NCBI GenBank assembly: GCA_903861645.1
Contig: CAIOVE010000090.1
Coordinates: 23,639 to 87,638, forward strand
Length of the DNA: 64,000 nt
DNA from: an uncultured Hyphomicrobiales bacterium
Lineage (GTDB): Bacteria > Pseudomonadota > Alphaproteobacteria > Rhizobiales > Beijerinckiaceae
Direction of reading: 5' to 3'
Within the stretch, counting starts at the first letter, position 1. Each line of letters starts with the position of its first letter. This document shows, piece by piece, positions 1 to 9,671 of the stretch. The translations under genes and the position numbers were made by a program. The notes beneath the pieces were generated by a model. That model saw only the letters and a program-made list of their open reading frames with translations, ran no database searches and was not told the DNA's origin.

Positions 1-1
1 G

Positions 2-616
2 CTTGACGCGCCGTTACCCCCGCCCCGGCCGGATTTCGAGGGCGTATCGCCGGCCTCCCGCGCGCTGGGCGCCGTCGTGGCCGATGCGCAAAGCGTCGAC
101 AAGGCTCTCGACGAACACGCCTTGAAACCCGCCGCCAAGGACGCCCCGGCGCTGGTCGTGGGCGCTGTCGCCGCCAACCCGGACGAGGACGAGGCCGAGC
201 CCGCGTCATCCCCCCTCCAGATGGCTTCGCTCGCCGCCGCCGGGCACGAGCCCGACTCCTTCGCCCGCGCCCGGGTCATGCCGCCGCGCCCCACGGGCGC
301 CTCGCCCGGCTATTACGCCGCCTATGACGATACCGATGTTTCGTGTTTCCCGGCCTCCCTGCACGACGCGCTGAACACCATCGCCGCGCATTACGGAAAA
401 TCGGTCGAGGTCACCTCGGGCAAGCGCAACCGCGGGCGCGCCCATTCCATGCATCGCTATTGTCTCGCCGCCGACATCCGCGTCGAGGGCGTCGGGCCGC
501 AGGCGCTCGCCGCCTTCGCGCGCAACGTCGAGGGCGTCAACGGCGTCGGCACCTATCGCTACAACACCGTCACCCATATCGACGTACGGCAGGAAAAGAT
601 GGCCTGGCGCTACTAA
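2..616 (+). CDS. Peptidase M15-type protein, 5' end outside window
   Basis: The frame is open from the window edge without an ATG, so the gene almost certainly starts upstream; the first in-window start is a GTG at 77. The C-terminal ~90 residues resemble the M15 D-Ala-D-Ala carboxypeptidase fold (Peptidase_M15_3 type). Counting from the GTG, His126, Asp133 and His167 are spaced as the usual zinc ligands, in the contexts SMH, AAD and THIDV. The preceding ~90 residues are Ala/Pro/Glu-rich and look like a linker. A role in cell-wall peptide trimming is the family expectation. It could instead be a non-catalytic relative, because the stretch between the first His and the Asp differs from the common SxHxxGxAxD pattern. 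Confidence 0.72.
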   Translation, partial: LDAPLPPPRPDFEGVSPASRALGAVVADAQSVDKALDEHALKPAAKDAPALVVGAVAANPDEDEAEPASSPLQMASLAAAGHEPDSFARARVMPPRPTGASPGYYAAYDDTDVSCFPASLHDALNTIAAHYGKSVEVTSGKRNRGRAHSMHRYCLAADIRVEGVGPQALAAFARNVEGVNGVGTYRYNTVTHIDVRQEKMAWRY

Positions 617-629
617 GGCGCCGCTTGCC

Positions 630-1385
630 TCAGACGCTGCGCCCGTCGCCATCGACCATGCGGTCGAGATGGGCGAGATCATCGCGTAAAATATCGATCC
701 ATCCGCGAATTGTCGCGGCGCCGCGCGTCGCGCCGCCCGGCGGGCGCGACACCATGGCCAAGGCGAAATCGGCGATCGCGTCCGCGATATCGATCTCGCG
801 CAATCGCCCCGCCGGCTTGAACCATTCAACCGTCCAGTTGCACATGCCGAAAATGCCGAGCGCCGCGAGATGCGGGTCGACGGCGCGAAAAAAACCCGCC
901 GCCGCGCCCTCGGCGATCACCGCCGCGAAACGCTCCAGCAAATCGCGCTTCCCGCGCTGCTGGGTGGCGCGCGCCGGCTCCGGCAGGTGCCGCTCCTCGC
1001 GCAAGAGAACCGAGAATTGCGCCGGTCGCTCCAGAATAACGAGGGCATGCGCGCGCACGATCTCGCGCAGGATCAAGGGCGGGTCGCGGTCGGGCGAGGT
1101 CGCCGCGATGCGGGCCGCCTCGCGCTCGGTGCGCAGGGTGATCTGCTCGACCAGCGCCGACAGAATGTCGTGCTTGTCGCGGAAATGGTAATAAAGCGCC
1201 GGACGGCTCAGGCCGGCGGCCTTCGCGATGTCCTGCATGCTCGTGGCGGAATAGCCGCGCACATGAAAAAGCTCCGCCGCCGCCGCGAGGATGGGCTCGC
1301 GGGCGCCTTGGCGAGCGGACGGTTTGTCTAGGTCAGTCAGGGCGATGCTCCGGTCGTCCAAGCCTTGCCAGATTCGGCCGATCAA
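630..1385 (-). CDS. TetR/AcrR family transcriptional regulator
   Basis: An N-terminal helix-turn-helix of TetR type is clear (ATSMQDIAKAAGLSRPALYYHF), followed by a helical ligand-binding domain. It is divergent from the flavoprotein monooxygenase at 1427, with 41 bases between the longest frames. That gap contains TGTCA-N6-TGACA and an imperfect TGACA-N4-TGTCA. The longest frame begins at a TTG (1385); a TTG at 1361 or a CTG at 1340 are alternatives, so the first 8-15 residues are uncertain. I infer that it represses the aromatic catabolic genes nearby, because the same palindrome recurs upstream of two other transcription units of the island. Confidence 0.88.
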   Translation of the reverse strand: MIGRIWQGLDDRSIALTDLDKPSARQGAREPILAAAAELFHVRGYSATSMQDIAKAAGLSRPALYYHFRDKHDILSALVEQITLRTEREAARIAATSPDRDPPLILREIVRAHALVILERPAQFSVLLREERHLPEPARATQQRGKRDLLERFAAVIAEGAAAGFFRAVDPHLAALGIFGMCNWTVEWFKPAGRLREIDIADAIADFALAMVSRPPGGATRGAATIRGWIDILRDDLAHLDRMVDGDGRSV

Positions 1386-1392
1386 AACGAAT

Positions 1393-1417
1393 TGTCAAAT
1401 TTCTGACATTGGTGTAA
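1393..1417. promoter_or_regulatory. Candidate TetR operator, site A
   Basis: TGTCA (1393-1397) and TGACA (1404-1408) form an inverted repeat, and TGACATTGGTGTAA (1404-1417) is an imperfect copy of the TGACA-N4-TGTCA palindrome seen at 6161 and 13778. It lies between the divergent TetR gene and the monooxygenase. A TTGTCA at 1392-1397 could serve as the -35 element for the plus-strand gene. Confidence 0.55.
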
Positions 1418-1426
1418 AGCCGATGC

Positions 1427-2560
1427 ATGAAGATTGATGTTCTGGGCGCCGGGCCCGCCGGCCTGTTTTTCGCCGCGCTGATCAAGCGCGCCAACCCCAA
1501 TTATGTCGTCCGGGTATTCGAACAAAACGCACCGGACGTCACCTTTGGCTTCGGCGTCGTTTTGTCGGGGCGCGCGCTGAGCTTCTTGTCGGAGGGCGAC
1601 CCCGACATCGCCAGCCGCATCGCGCCCGTTGGCGAAACATGGACGGACCAGCACATCGTCCACCGCGGCGAGACCATCGTGATCGACGGCGCCGGGTTCA
1701 CCGGCCTCGGCCGCGTGACGATGTTGTCGATCCTCCGGGATTTCGCCGCCTCGGCGGGCGTTGATATCCATTTCAATCATCGCGTGGCGCCCGACGCGCA
1801 CGAGGATTGCGATCTGCTCGTCGCGGCGGATGGCGCCAACTCCGCCTTTCGCGACGCGCACGCGGCGTCGTTCGGAACACGCGTGGTCGATCTTTTGAAT
1901 TATTTCGCGTGGTATGGCGTCGAGACGTCCTATCCCAGCCATACGCTGACGTTTCAGCCGCATGGCGCGGGCGCCTTTTGCGCGCATCATTATCGCTACC
2001 GCCCGAACATGAGCACCTTCGTCGCGGAGGCGGACCCTGGCGCGTGGAACGCGGCGGGCATGCACGCGATGGACAACGAGGAGCGTCGGCTCTTCACGCA
2101 GGCGTTCTTCGCCGAGGCCTTGCACGGCAAGCCGCTGATCAGCAATCGCTCATTCTGGCGCCGGTGGCGGCTGGTCACCAATGATCGCTGGTCGCACAAG
2201 AACATCGTCCTGATCGGCGACGCTTTGCGCACGGCGCATCCCTCGATCGGCTCGGGCACGCGTCTCGCGATGGAAGACTCGATCGCCCTGTGGCGCGCCC
2301 TGCGGGAGGGCGGCCGCGACCTCGCCAGCGCGCTCGCGCGCTTCGAGGCGGAGCGCAAGCCCATTCGCGAGAGGCTCAACAACGCCGCCGTGGCGAGCAT
2401 CGCCTGGTACGAGGACATGGCCGCGCGCATGGCCATGCCATCCTACGATTTCGTCATGGATTATCTGCTGCGCACGGGCGTGATGACGCCGGCCCGGCTG
2501 GAGCGCGACAGTCCGGATTTCATGCGTCGGTATCACGCGTGGAAGGCCGGATCAGCCTAA
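1427..2560 (+). CDS. FAD-dependent monooxygenase, salicylyl-CoA 5-hydroxylase-like
   Basis: A single-component FAD hydroxylase of 377 residues. The Rossmann motif GAGPAG is at residues 7-12, a DG motif at 135-136 (DGANS), and the FAD/ribityl motif GDALRTAHP near 264-272. The region following the dinucleotide motif (FGFGVVLSG) resembles salicylyl-CoA 5-hydroxylase (SdgC) and the N-terminal domain of 2-aminobenzoyl-CoA monooxygenase/reductase; VioD is a further relative. The old-yellow-enzyme-like C-terminal half of the aminobenzoyl-CoA enzyme is absent, so simple ring hydroxylation of an aryl-CoA is the better guess. It is divergent from the TetR gene and convergent with groEL. The substrate is inferred, not shown. 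Confidence 0.8.
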   Translation: MKIDVLGAGPAGLFFAALIKRANPNYVVRVFEQNAPDVTFGFGVVLSGRALSFLSEGDPDIASRIAPVGETWTDQHIVHRGETIVIDGAGFTGLGRVTMLSILRDFAASAGVDIHFNHRVAPDAHEDCDLLVAADGANSAFRDAHAASFGTRVVDLLNYFAWYGVETSYPSHTLTFQPHGAGAFCAHHYRYRPNMSTFVAEADPGAWNAAGMHAMDNEERRLFTQAFFAEALHGKPLISNRSFWRRWRLVTNDRWSHKNIVLIGDALRTAHPSIGSGTRLAMEDSIALWRALREGGRDLASALARFEAERKPIRERLNNAAVASIAWYEDMAARMAMPSYDFVMDYLLRTGVMTPARLERDSPDFMRRYHAWKAGSA

Positions 2561-2572
2561 ATCCAGTCATGA

Positions 2573-2605
2573 AAAAGACGCGCCCAGAGAGGCGCGCCTT
2601 TCTTG
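2573..2605. terminator. Bidirectional terminator between monooxygenase and groEL
   Basis: A hairpin CGCGCC (2579-2584), loop CAGAGA, GGCGCG (2591-2596) separates two convergent genes. On the minus strand it is followed by TCTTTTTC, a good U-tract for the end of the groESL transcript. On the plus strand it is followed by a weaker CCTTTCTTGTTT. Confidence 0.7.
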
Positions 2606-2627
2606 TTTCAAATGAGCGCCGGGTGGA

Positions 2628-4256
<1,629 letters not shown>

Positions 4257-4354
4257 TTTGGATTTTCCTGGTGATGCGCGCGCGCGACGCCCGTGTCGGA
4301 CGGCGCGCGGGAATGAAAGGGAATTCTATCGAAGGCGTTTGGCGAGCGACGTCG

Positions 4355-4642
4355 TCAGGCGAGAACGCCCATGACGTCGGATTCCTTCATGATGAGGAGG
4401 TCGTCGCCGTCGATCTTGACCTCGCTGCCCGACCACTTGCCGAACAGAACCTTGTCGCCCTTCTTGAGATCGATGGGGATCAGCTTGCCGGCCTCGTCGC
4501 GCCCGCCGGGACCGACCGCGACGACAAGACCTTCCTGCGGCTTTTCCTTGGCGTTGTCGGGGATGATGATGCCACCTTTCGACTTCGCCTCGCCTTCGAG
4601 GCGCTTGACGACGACGCGATCATGCAGCGGACGGAATTTCAT
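4355..4642 (-). CDS. groS: Co-chaperonin GroES, 10 kDa subunit
   Basis: A canonical 95-residue GroES starting [14 protein letters not shown] and containing the mobile-loop region [19 protein letters not shown] longer frame runs upstream, but the start at 4642 matches the family N-terminus and is preceded by GGAAAG. It is the first gene of the groESL operon. No CIRCE element (TTAGCACTC-N9-GAGTGCTAA) is present upstream; an RpoH-like promoter is, so heat-shock control is probably through sigma-32 rather than HrcA. Confidence 0.98.
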   Translation of the reverse strand: MKFRPLHDRVVVKRLEGEAKSKGGIIIPDNAKEKPQEGLVVAVGPGGRDEAGKLIPIDLKKGDKVLFGKWSGSEVKIDGDDLLIMKESDVMGVLA

Positions 4643-4747
4643 GGGAACGGCTTTCCGGGTTGGCCCCCCACGAACGGGGAAACCGCCACGCAGCAAGCTT
4701 GAAACTGGGAGAAAATCCGGCGCCGATGAAAACGCGCGCCTGAACTT

Positions 4748-4776
4748 ATATGGTCACGCATGCGGCGCATTGCAAT
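4748..4776 (-). promoter_or_regulatory. groS: Putative RpoH-type promoter of groESL
   Basis: On the minus strand, ATTGCAA (4776-4770), a 15-base spacer and ACCATAT (4754-4748) resemble the sigma-32 pattern CTTGAAA-N11-16-CCCCATNT. It lies about 105 bases upstream of the groES start. TATAAG at 4750-4745 could also be read as a sigma-70 -10 element. Confidence 0.45.
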
Positions 4777-4821
4777 GACTGCTTTCGCGGCGGGCGATAA
4801 TTCGCCGCCATCCGGGACGAT

Positions 4822-5289
4822 TCAGGCTCCGGGCACGTCGCGGAAAACCAGCGTTTTTGAAACGCCGATCACGGCGGCCTCGTTCCTTTCGTTGAACATC
4901 GTCCCCGCGAAGGTCACGATATGCCCCTTGCCGGGCTTCGGCTCGACACTGGTGACTTCCAGCGCGATGCGCAGCTTTTCATCCGCGAGCACGGCGCGCC
5001 GGAACCGGAAGTTCATCTCAAGGCCGAGCGAATTGCAGCGCTCGGTCACGATGGCAGCGGTCATGGCGCCGATCAGGCCCATGGTCTGGGCGCCGCTCGA
5101 AATGATCGTGCCGAATTTCGACTTGCGCGCGATCTCCATGTCGTGATGCAGCGGGTTCGTATCGCCCATGAAGGTCGCGAACCGGCTGATGGTCGGCGCG
5201 TCGAGCGACAACGACTTCTCGAATGTTTCCCCGACGCCGAAGGGACAAGCGTCGTCGTCATTGTTCATCATGCGTGGGCCTTCGTTCAT
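4822..5289 (-). CDS. MaoC-like hot-dog fold dehydratase/thioesterase
   Basis: A 155-residue MaoC/R-hydratase-type hot-dog protein. The conserved stretch SRFATFMGDTNPLHHDMEIARKS carries the family's hydratase motif (D-x-NPLH), followed by FGTIISSGAQTMGLI. Such enzymes hydrate enoyl-CoA or act on related thioesters. Its start overlaps the stop of the preceding small gene in an ATGA, so translation is probably coupled. It is the last gene of the VOC/small protein/MaoC operon. In context it may act on a CoA-linked ring-cleavage or side-chain intermediate; the exact substrate cannot be told. Confidence 0.82.
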   Translation of the reverse strand: MNEGPRMMNNDDDACPFGVGETFEKSLSLDAPTISRFATFMGDTNPLHHDMEIARKSKFGTIISSGAQTMGLIGAMTAAIVTERCNSLGLEMNFRFRRAVLADEKLRIALEVTSVEPKPGKGHIVTFAGTMFNERNEAAVIGVSKTLVFRDVPGA

Positions 5290-5531
5290 GGCGCGATGGT
5301 GAAACGCGTCGAATCGACGGCGAGCGAACCACCCTTGAAGCCAGCCGTAAAGGCGCCGAACCAGACGGCCTCGATCATGCCGGTATCGGCGCGATCAAGC
5401 GACAGCGCGCCCGACGACGTCAGGCGGAAATAGCCGGCGCGCGGGCCTTCAATGGCGATTCCGCCACGCTTGCGCGCGGCCTCGACCAATGGACGGAACT
5501 CGGCGACATCGAGAACAAAAAGCGTGGGCAT
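5286..5531 (-). CDS. Small conserved-looking protein of unknown function (81 aa)
   Basis: I do not recognise this family. The 81-residue product starts MPTLFVLDVAEFRPLVEAARKR and is compact, with alternating hydrophobic residues and several Gly. It has no signal peptide, membrane segment or Cys pair. A GGGAGG ribosome-binding site precedes the ATG at 5531. It lies 17 bases after the VOC gene and overlaps the MaoC start by four bases (ATGA), which supports real translation and a shared job with those two enzymes. A longer frame to 5597 exists but would overlap the VOC gene. Confidence 0.65.
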   Translation of the reverse strand: MPTLFVLDVAEFRPLVEAARKRGGIAIEGPRAGYFRLTSSGALSLDRADTGMIEAVWFGAFTAGFKGGSLAVDSTRFTIAP

Positions 5532-5548
5532 GCGCGGCGTCCTCCCGT

Positions 5549-6142
5549 TCAGGCCGAAGCCATCCGCCCCTCGACCAACTCGGCCTTGCGTCGCCACATG
5601 GCGTCGATGGTCGTGAAGCCACCCGCCTGCTCAAGCTCGATCGCGGCCTGCACGGACAAGGCGGCGTCGTCGCGGTCGAGTTGCTGGAGCGGGCGCAGTT
5701 TCGCGGTGATCTCGAGCGGGTAAAAATTCGGATCGCGGAAATAGATCGACGCGATCGTCTCGTGTTGCACTTCCTCGCTCACCTTCACGCCGCGCGCCAG
5801 CAGGCGCTCCTTCCAGGCGGTTAGTTCGGCGGGCGAATCCACCGCCCAGGCGGTGTGGTTGGCCATGCCCATGTAACCGCGCGGCGGCTTGAGCAGATCC
5901 GGTTGCTCCGTGCCGATGTAATAGAAGAAGGCGATGGTCGAGCCATTTCCGGAGTCGAAGAAGAAATGCAGGAAATCGGCGTGCTGTTCCTTTTCGCGGC
6001 CCCAGCCCTTCGCCGTTATCGCATGGATCAGCGGCAGGCCCATGATGTCGCGATAGAACTCAACGGTTTCACGAAGCTTCCAGGTCGGATGCGCGGTATG
6101 ATCGACGCCATGCAGGCGCGGCGTGAGCAGGGGAGTGGACAT
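5549..6142 (-). CDS. VOC-family protein, type I extradiol dioxygenase/glyoxalase-like
   Basis: A 197-residue vicinal-oxygen-chelate protein. A His near the N-terminus (GVDHTAHPTWKL), a second His in MANHTAWAV and a Glu in PLEITA fit the 2-His-1-carboxylate metal site of this superfamily. The start at 6142 (MSTPLL) is preferred over the longer frame because GGAGGG sits five bases upstream. It is the first gene of a three-gene operon with the 81-residue protein and MaoC. It could be the ring-opening dioxygenase of the aromatic island, or a glyoxalase-like isomerase; the sequence does not decide. Confidence 0.8.
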   Translation of the reverse strand: MSTPLLTPRLHGVDHTAHPTWKLRETVEFYRDIMGLPLIHAITAKGWGREKEQHADFLHFFFDSGNGSTIAFFYYIGTEQPDLLKPPRGYMGMANHTAWAVDSPAELTAWKERLLARGVKVSEEVQHETIASIYFRDPNFYPLEITAKLRPLQQLDRDDAALSVQAAIELEQAGGFTTIDAMWRRKAELVEGRMASA

Positions 6143-6159
6143 CGGACCCTCCGTCATTA

Positions 6160-6188
6160 TTGACATTGATGTCAGCTAGTTTAACAAT
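6160..6188 (+). promoter_or_regulatory. Divergent promoter with TetR operator, site B
   Basis: TGACATTGATGTCA (6161-6174) is a perfect 14-base palindrome with TGACAT half-sites. It overlaps TTGACA (6160-6165), which with AACAAT (6183-6188, 17-base spacing) makes a plausible plus-strand promoter for the hydrolase/ABC operon. On the minus strand a TTGACT/TAAACT pair (16-base spacing) upstream of the VOC operon ends just before the same palindrome. One bound repressor could therefore block both directions. Confidence 0.6.
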
Positions 6189-6233
6189 TATGTCAGAATA
6201 GTCAATCAACGCCCTTGATGGCGGGAGGGTTTC

Positions 6234-7481
6234 ATGAGCGAGGCGACCGCCGGTTTCCGCAACGCGGGTTGGACGTCGGAAAATCTCCCGGGCGACGTAC
6301 GCGCCCGGGTCGCGCCCTTGCGCGCCAGCGACGGCGCGGCGACCAATGGCTTCCTCTACGCGCGCGGCGGCGAGAAAACCGTCGTCTGCATCATGCACCC
6401 GCGCGAATTCCTCGCCTCCCATTATCTGGTTCCGCACATTCTTGAGGCTGGCTGCGCCGCCTGGACGCAGGCCTCGCGCATGGTCGGCAACGATCTGCGG
6501 CTGGAGCATGAGATCGTGTTGCTCGACGTCGCCGCGGCGATGGTCTTCCTGCGCTCCATCGGATTCGAGAAGATCGTGCTGCTCGGCAATTCCGGCGGCG
6601 CGGGCCTTTATACCTTCTACAACCAGCAGTCGCTGCTGGCGCCCGACCAGCGCATCGCGCGGACGCCGGGCGGACGTCCCACCGGACTCGCGAAGGCCGA
6701 CATGCCCGCGGCCGACGGGATCATTCTGGTCTCGCCGCATCCCGGTCAGGGCAAGCTGCTGCAAGGCTGCATCGACCCTTCCGTCACGGACGAAAAAGAC
6801 CCGCTGTCGTGCGATCCGGCGCTCGACTTCATGAACCCCGCGAATGGCTTCGCCGAACCCCCGACGAGCTCAAGTTACACGCCGGCCTTCGTCGCGCGCT
6901 ATCGCGCCGCCCAGCGGGCGCGCGTCGAGCGCATCGACGCGACGGCGCGCGACCTCATCGCGGCGCGCATGGCCGCCCGCGCGCGCGGCAAGGAAAACGG
7001 CGCCCGCGCCGACCGCGCCCGCGGCGCCTTGCAAGACATCATCACCATCTGGCGCACGGACGCCGACTTGCGCTGCTGGGATCTGTCGCTGGAGCCCTCG
7101 GCCCGCAAGATCGGCTCGCTATGGGGGTCCGACCCCTATGCGTCGAATTACGGATCGGTGGGATTCGCGCGCCTTTGCACGCCCGAAAGCTGGCTGTCGA
7201 CCTGGTCGGGCCTTTCCTCGAACGCCAGTCTCGAACGCGCCGCGCCCGCCATCCAGCAGCCAACGCTGATCGCGACCTACACGGGCGACGTCGCGGTTTA
7301 CGCGAGCGATCTCGCCGCGATCGTCGCCGCCGTCCCGGCGGCGGACAAGACGGTCGAGGCCTTCGCCGGCGATCATCATGGGCAAGCGATGATCAAGGGT
7401 GAAACAGCGGGGCGCGACCTCGCGGGAAAATATATTATCGCGTGGCTTCGCGAGCGATTTCCTGTTATGCGGGCGCATTAA
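6234..7481 (+). CDS. Alpha/beta hydrolase, large form (415 aa)
   Basis: The nucleophile elbow GNSGG and the preceding strand (EKIVLLGNSGGAGLYTFY) identify an alpha/beta hydrolase. GDHHGQ near the C-terminus supplies a candidate catalytic His. There is no signal peptide. The protein is longer than usual, with a ~130-residue insertion rich in Arg and Ala between the elbow and the C-terminal core. It is the first gene before a complete branched-chain-type ABC importer and divergent from the VOC operon, with a GGGAGG ribosome-binding site. I infer ester or ring-product hydrolysis in the same catabolic pathway; the substrate is unknown. Confidence 0.78.
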   Translation: MSEATAGFRNAGWTSENLPGDVRARVAPLRASDGAATNGFLYARGGEKTVVCIMHPREFLASHYLVPHILEAGCAAWTQASRMVGNDLRLEHEIVLLDVAAAMVFLRSIGFEKIVLLGNSGGAGLYTFYNQQSLLAPDQRIARTPGGRPTGLAKADMPAADGIILVSPHPGQGKLLQGCIDPSVTDEKDPLSCDPALDFMNPANGFAEPPTSSSYTPAFVARYRAAQRARVERIDATARDLIAARMAARARGKENGARADRARGALQDIITIWRTDADLRCWDLSLEPSARKIGSLWGSDPYASNYGSVGFARLCTPESWLSTWSGLSSNASLERAAPAIQQPTLIATYTGDVAVYASDLAAIVAAVPAADKTVEAFAGDHHGQAMIKGETAGRDLAGKYIIAWLRERFPVMRAH

Positions 7482-7541
7482 CGACGCTCGTCATGGATCG
7501 TCGGCGCGGTGGGGATCGCGGGGATGTCGGGAGGAAAACAC

Positions 7542-8702
7542 ATGAAGTCTTATCTGCTGGGCGTCGCCGCGAGTGTCGCCCTGTCTGGCGCCGCGATGGC
7601 GCAGGAACCGTTCCGGATCGGCTTCCTGAGCACCATGAGCGGCGTCTCGGGCGTGCTGGGTCAGGACCAGCGCCGTGGTTTCGATCTCGCCCTTGAACAT
7701 CTGGGCGGCAAGATCGGCGGGCTGCCCGTTCAGGTCGTGGAAGCCGACGACAAGTTCTCCGCGGCGGACGCCGTGCAGCAGATGAGCCGCCTCATCGACC
7801 GCGAGAAAATCCAGGTCATTACCGGCCTCGTGGCGAGCAACGTGCTGATGGCCATCGCCAAGCCCGCCCTCGCCAAGGGCGCCCTGCTGATTTCAGCCAA
7901 CGCGGGACCGAGCCCGCTCGCCGGACCGGGGTGCAACCCGAACCTGTTCGTCATGTCGTTCCAGAACGACCAGTGGAGCACGGGCGTCGGCAAGTATCTC
8001 TCCGACAAGGGCTATAAGCGCGTCTATTTCATGGGCATGAACTTTCAGGCCGGCTGGGACCACACCAAGGCGGCGATCCGCAACTTCACCGGCGAGAAGG
8101 TCGCCGAGGTCTACACGCCGGTCGATCAACTCGACTTCTCGGCCGAGCTGTCGCAACTGCGCGCCGCCAAGCCAGACGCCGTTTACGCCTTCTATGTCGG
8201 CGGACAGGCGATCGCTTTCGTCAAGCAGTTCGCGCAGGCCAAGCTCGATATTCCCCTGTTCGGCGGCAACGGCCTGTCGGACCCCACGCTGTTCGAGGGA
8301 CAGGGCGACGCGGCCATTGGCCTGACGCTGGGCACGCATTGGTCCGCGGCGCTCGAAAATCCCGTCAACAAGAAATTCGTCGACGGTTTCGTGAAGGCGC
8401 ATGGTCGCCTGCCCTCCGAGACGGCGGCGAACGGCTATGACGACGTTTTGATGCTCGACGCGGCCGTCAAGGAATCCGGCGGCAAGACGACGCCCGACGC
8501 CCTGCGCGAGGCGCTGCGCAAGGTGAAATACGCATCCATCCGCGGCGACTGGCATTTCAACACGAACCAGTTTCCAGTGCAGAACATCTACATGGAGCAG
8601 GTCGAGCGGAAGCCCGATGGCAAGCTTGGCCTGAAATTCCTCGGCATCGCCGCCAAGGACGTGCAAGATCCATACGTCGGCGAATGCAAAATGGCGAAGT
8701 GA
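7542..8702 (+). CDS. ABC transporter substrate-binding protein, LivK/branched-chain type
   Basis: A 386-residue periplasmic binding protein of the leucine/branched-chain amide family (type I fold). A signal peptide MKSYLLGVAASVALSGAAMA with cleavage before QEPFRIGF is clear. The start at 7542 follows GGAGGAAAA; a longer in-frame GTG/ATG region upstream is unlikely. It is followed by two permeases and two ATPases. In aromatic catabolic islands this family often binds aromatic acids instead of amino acids, which fits the ligase and hydroxylases nearby. A strong hairpin directly after the stop may set its expression level above that of the membrane components. Confidence 0.92.
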   Translation: MKSYLLGVAASVALSGAAMAQEPFRIGFLSTMSGVSGVLGQDQRRGFDLALEHLGGKIGGLPVQVVEADDKFSAADAVQQMSRLIDREKIQVITGLVASNVLMAIAKPALAKGALLISANAGPSPLAGPGCNPNLFVMSFQNDQWSTGVGKYLSDKGYKRVYFMGMNFQAGWDHTKAAIRNFTGEKVAEVYTPVDQLDFSAELSQLRAAKPDAVYAFYVGGQAIAFVKQFAQAKLDIPLFGGNGLSDPTLFEGQGDAAIGLTLGTHWSAALENPVNKKFVDGFVKAHGRLPSETAANGYDDVLMLDAAVKESGGKTTPDALREALRKVKYASIRGDWHFNTNQFPVQNIYMEQVERKPDGKLGLKFLGIAAKDVQDPYVGECKMAK

Positions 8703-8708
8703 TTTCGT

Positions 8709-8740
8709 CGCGGCGTCCGGTCGCCTGACCGGACGCCGCG
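8709..8740 (+). promoter_or_regulatory. Intercistronic hairpin between binding-protein and permease genes
   Basis: CGCGGCGTCCGGTC (8709-8722), loop GCCT, and GACCGGACGCCGCG (8727-8740) form a perfect 14-base-pair stem. No U-tract follows, so it is not a classical terminator. Its place between the binding-protein stop (8702) and the permease start (8781) resembles mRNA-stabilising structures that raise binding-protein levels relative to permeases. Confidence 0.65.
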
Positions 8741-8780
8741 CGACCTTCGCGATATCCCTCTCCGCACGCATGTCTGGCGC

Positions 8781-9671
8781 ATGACATTTTCCCTCTTCGT
8801 CGAACAGGTCTTCAACGGGCTGCAACTCGGCATGTTGCTGTTTCTCGTCGCCGTTGGCGTGACGCTGGTTTTCGGCGTGATGAATCTCGTCAATCTCAGC
8901 CAGGGCGCGCTGGTGATGATGGGCGGCTTTCTGCTCGCGACGGCTACCAAGGCGACGTCGTCCTACTGGCTTGGACTGCCGCTGGGAATCGCCGCGCTGA
9001 TCGTGATCGCCATGTTGATCGAGTTGCTGGTGTTGCGGCGCCTCTACGCCCGGCCGCATATCGATCAGGTGCTGGCGACCTTCGGCCTCATGTTGATGTT
9101 CAACGAAGGCGCCGTGATGATCTGGGGCCGCGACCCCGTGTTCATGGCGATTCCCGCGGCGCTCGAGGGGTCGGTGACACTGCTGCCCGGCGTCGCCTAT
9201 CCCATCTATCGCCTCGCGGTCACGATCTTCGCGGGCGCTCTCGGCGTCGCGTTGCATTTTCTCATTTCGCGCACGCGGCTCGGCATGCTCATCCGCGCCG
9301 GCGCGGACAAGCGTGAAATGATTCAGCTTCTCGGCGTCGATATCGCCTTTCTCTACCTCATGGTCTTCTGTCTGGGCGGCGTGCTTGGCGGCGTCGCCGG
9401 CATGTTGCTGGGCCCGATCTCGGCGGTCACGACCGGCATGGGCGACCCCATTCTCATTCTCGCGCTCGTTTGCGTTGTGATCGGCGGCCTCGGCTCCGTC
9501 GGCGGCGCCTTCGTGGCGGCCATGCTGGTTGGCATGTGCGACACGTTCGGGCGCGTGTTGTTGCCTCAGGCGCTTGGCGCCGGCACGGGGCAGGCTATCG
9601 CCAACATGATCGTCTATCTCGTCATGGCGGCGATCCTGATCTGGCGGCCCGCGGGACTGGCTTCGCGATGA
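8781..9671 (+). CDS. ABC transporter permease, LivH type
   Basis: A 296-residue hydrophobic protein with about eight predicted membrane segments and LivH-type sequence (FGVMNLVNLSQGALVMMGGF at the N-terminal end). It forms the inner-membrane channel together with the next permease. Its stop overlaps the next start in an ATGA (9668-9671), indicating translational coupling. The upstream gap to the binding-protein gene is filled by a hairpin. Confidence 0.93.
   Translation: MTFSLFVEQVFNGLQLGMLLFLVAVGVTLVFGVMNLVNLSQGALVMMGGFLLATATKATSSYWLGLPLGIAALIVIAMLIELLVLRRLYARPHIDQVLATFGLMLMFNEGAVMIWGRDPVFMAIPAALEGSVTLLPGVAYPIYRLAVTIFAGALGVALHFLISRTRLGMLIRAGADKREMIQLLGVDIAFLYLMVFCLGGVLGGVAGMLLGPISAVTTGMGDPILILALVCVVIGGLGSVGGAFVAAMLVGMCDTFGRVLLPQALGAGTGQAIANMIVYLVMAAILIWRPAGLASR

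Noticed and set aside
4643..4830. CIRCE/HrcA operator upstream of groES
   Set aside because: No TTAGCACTC-N9-GAGTGCTAA or close variant is present.
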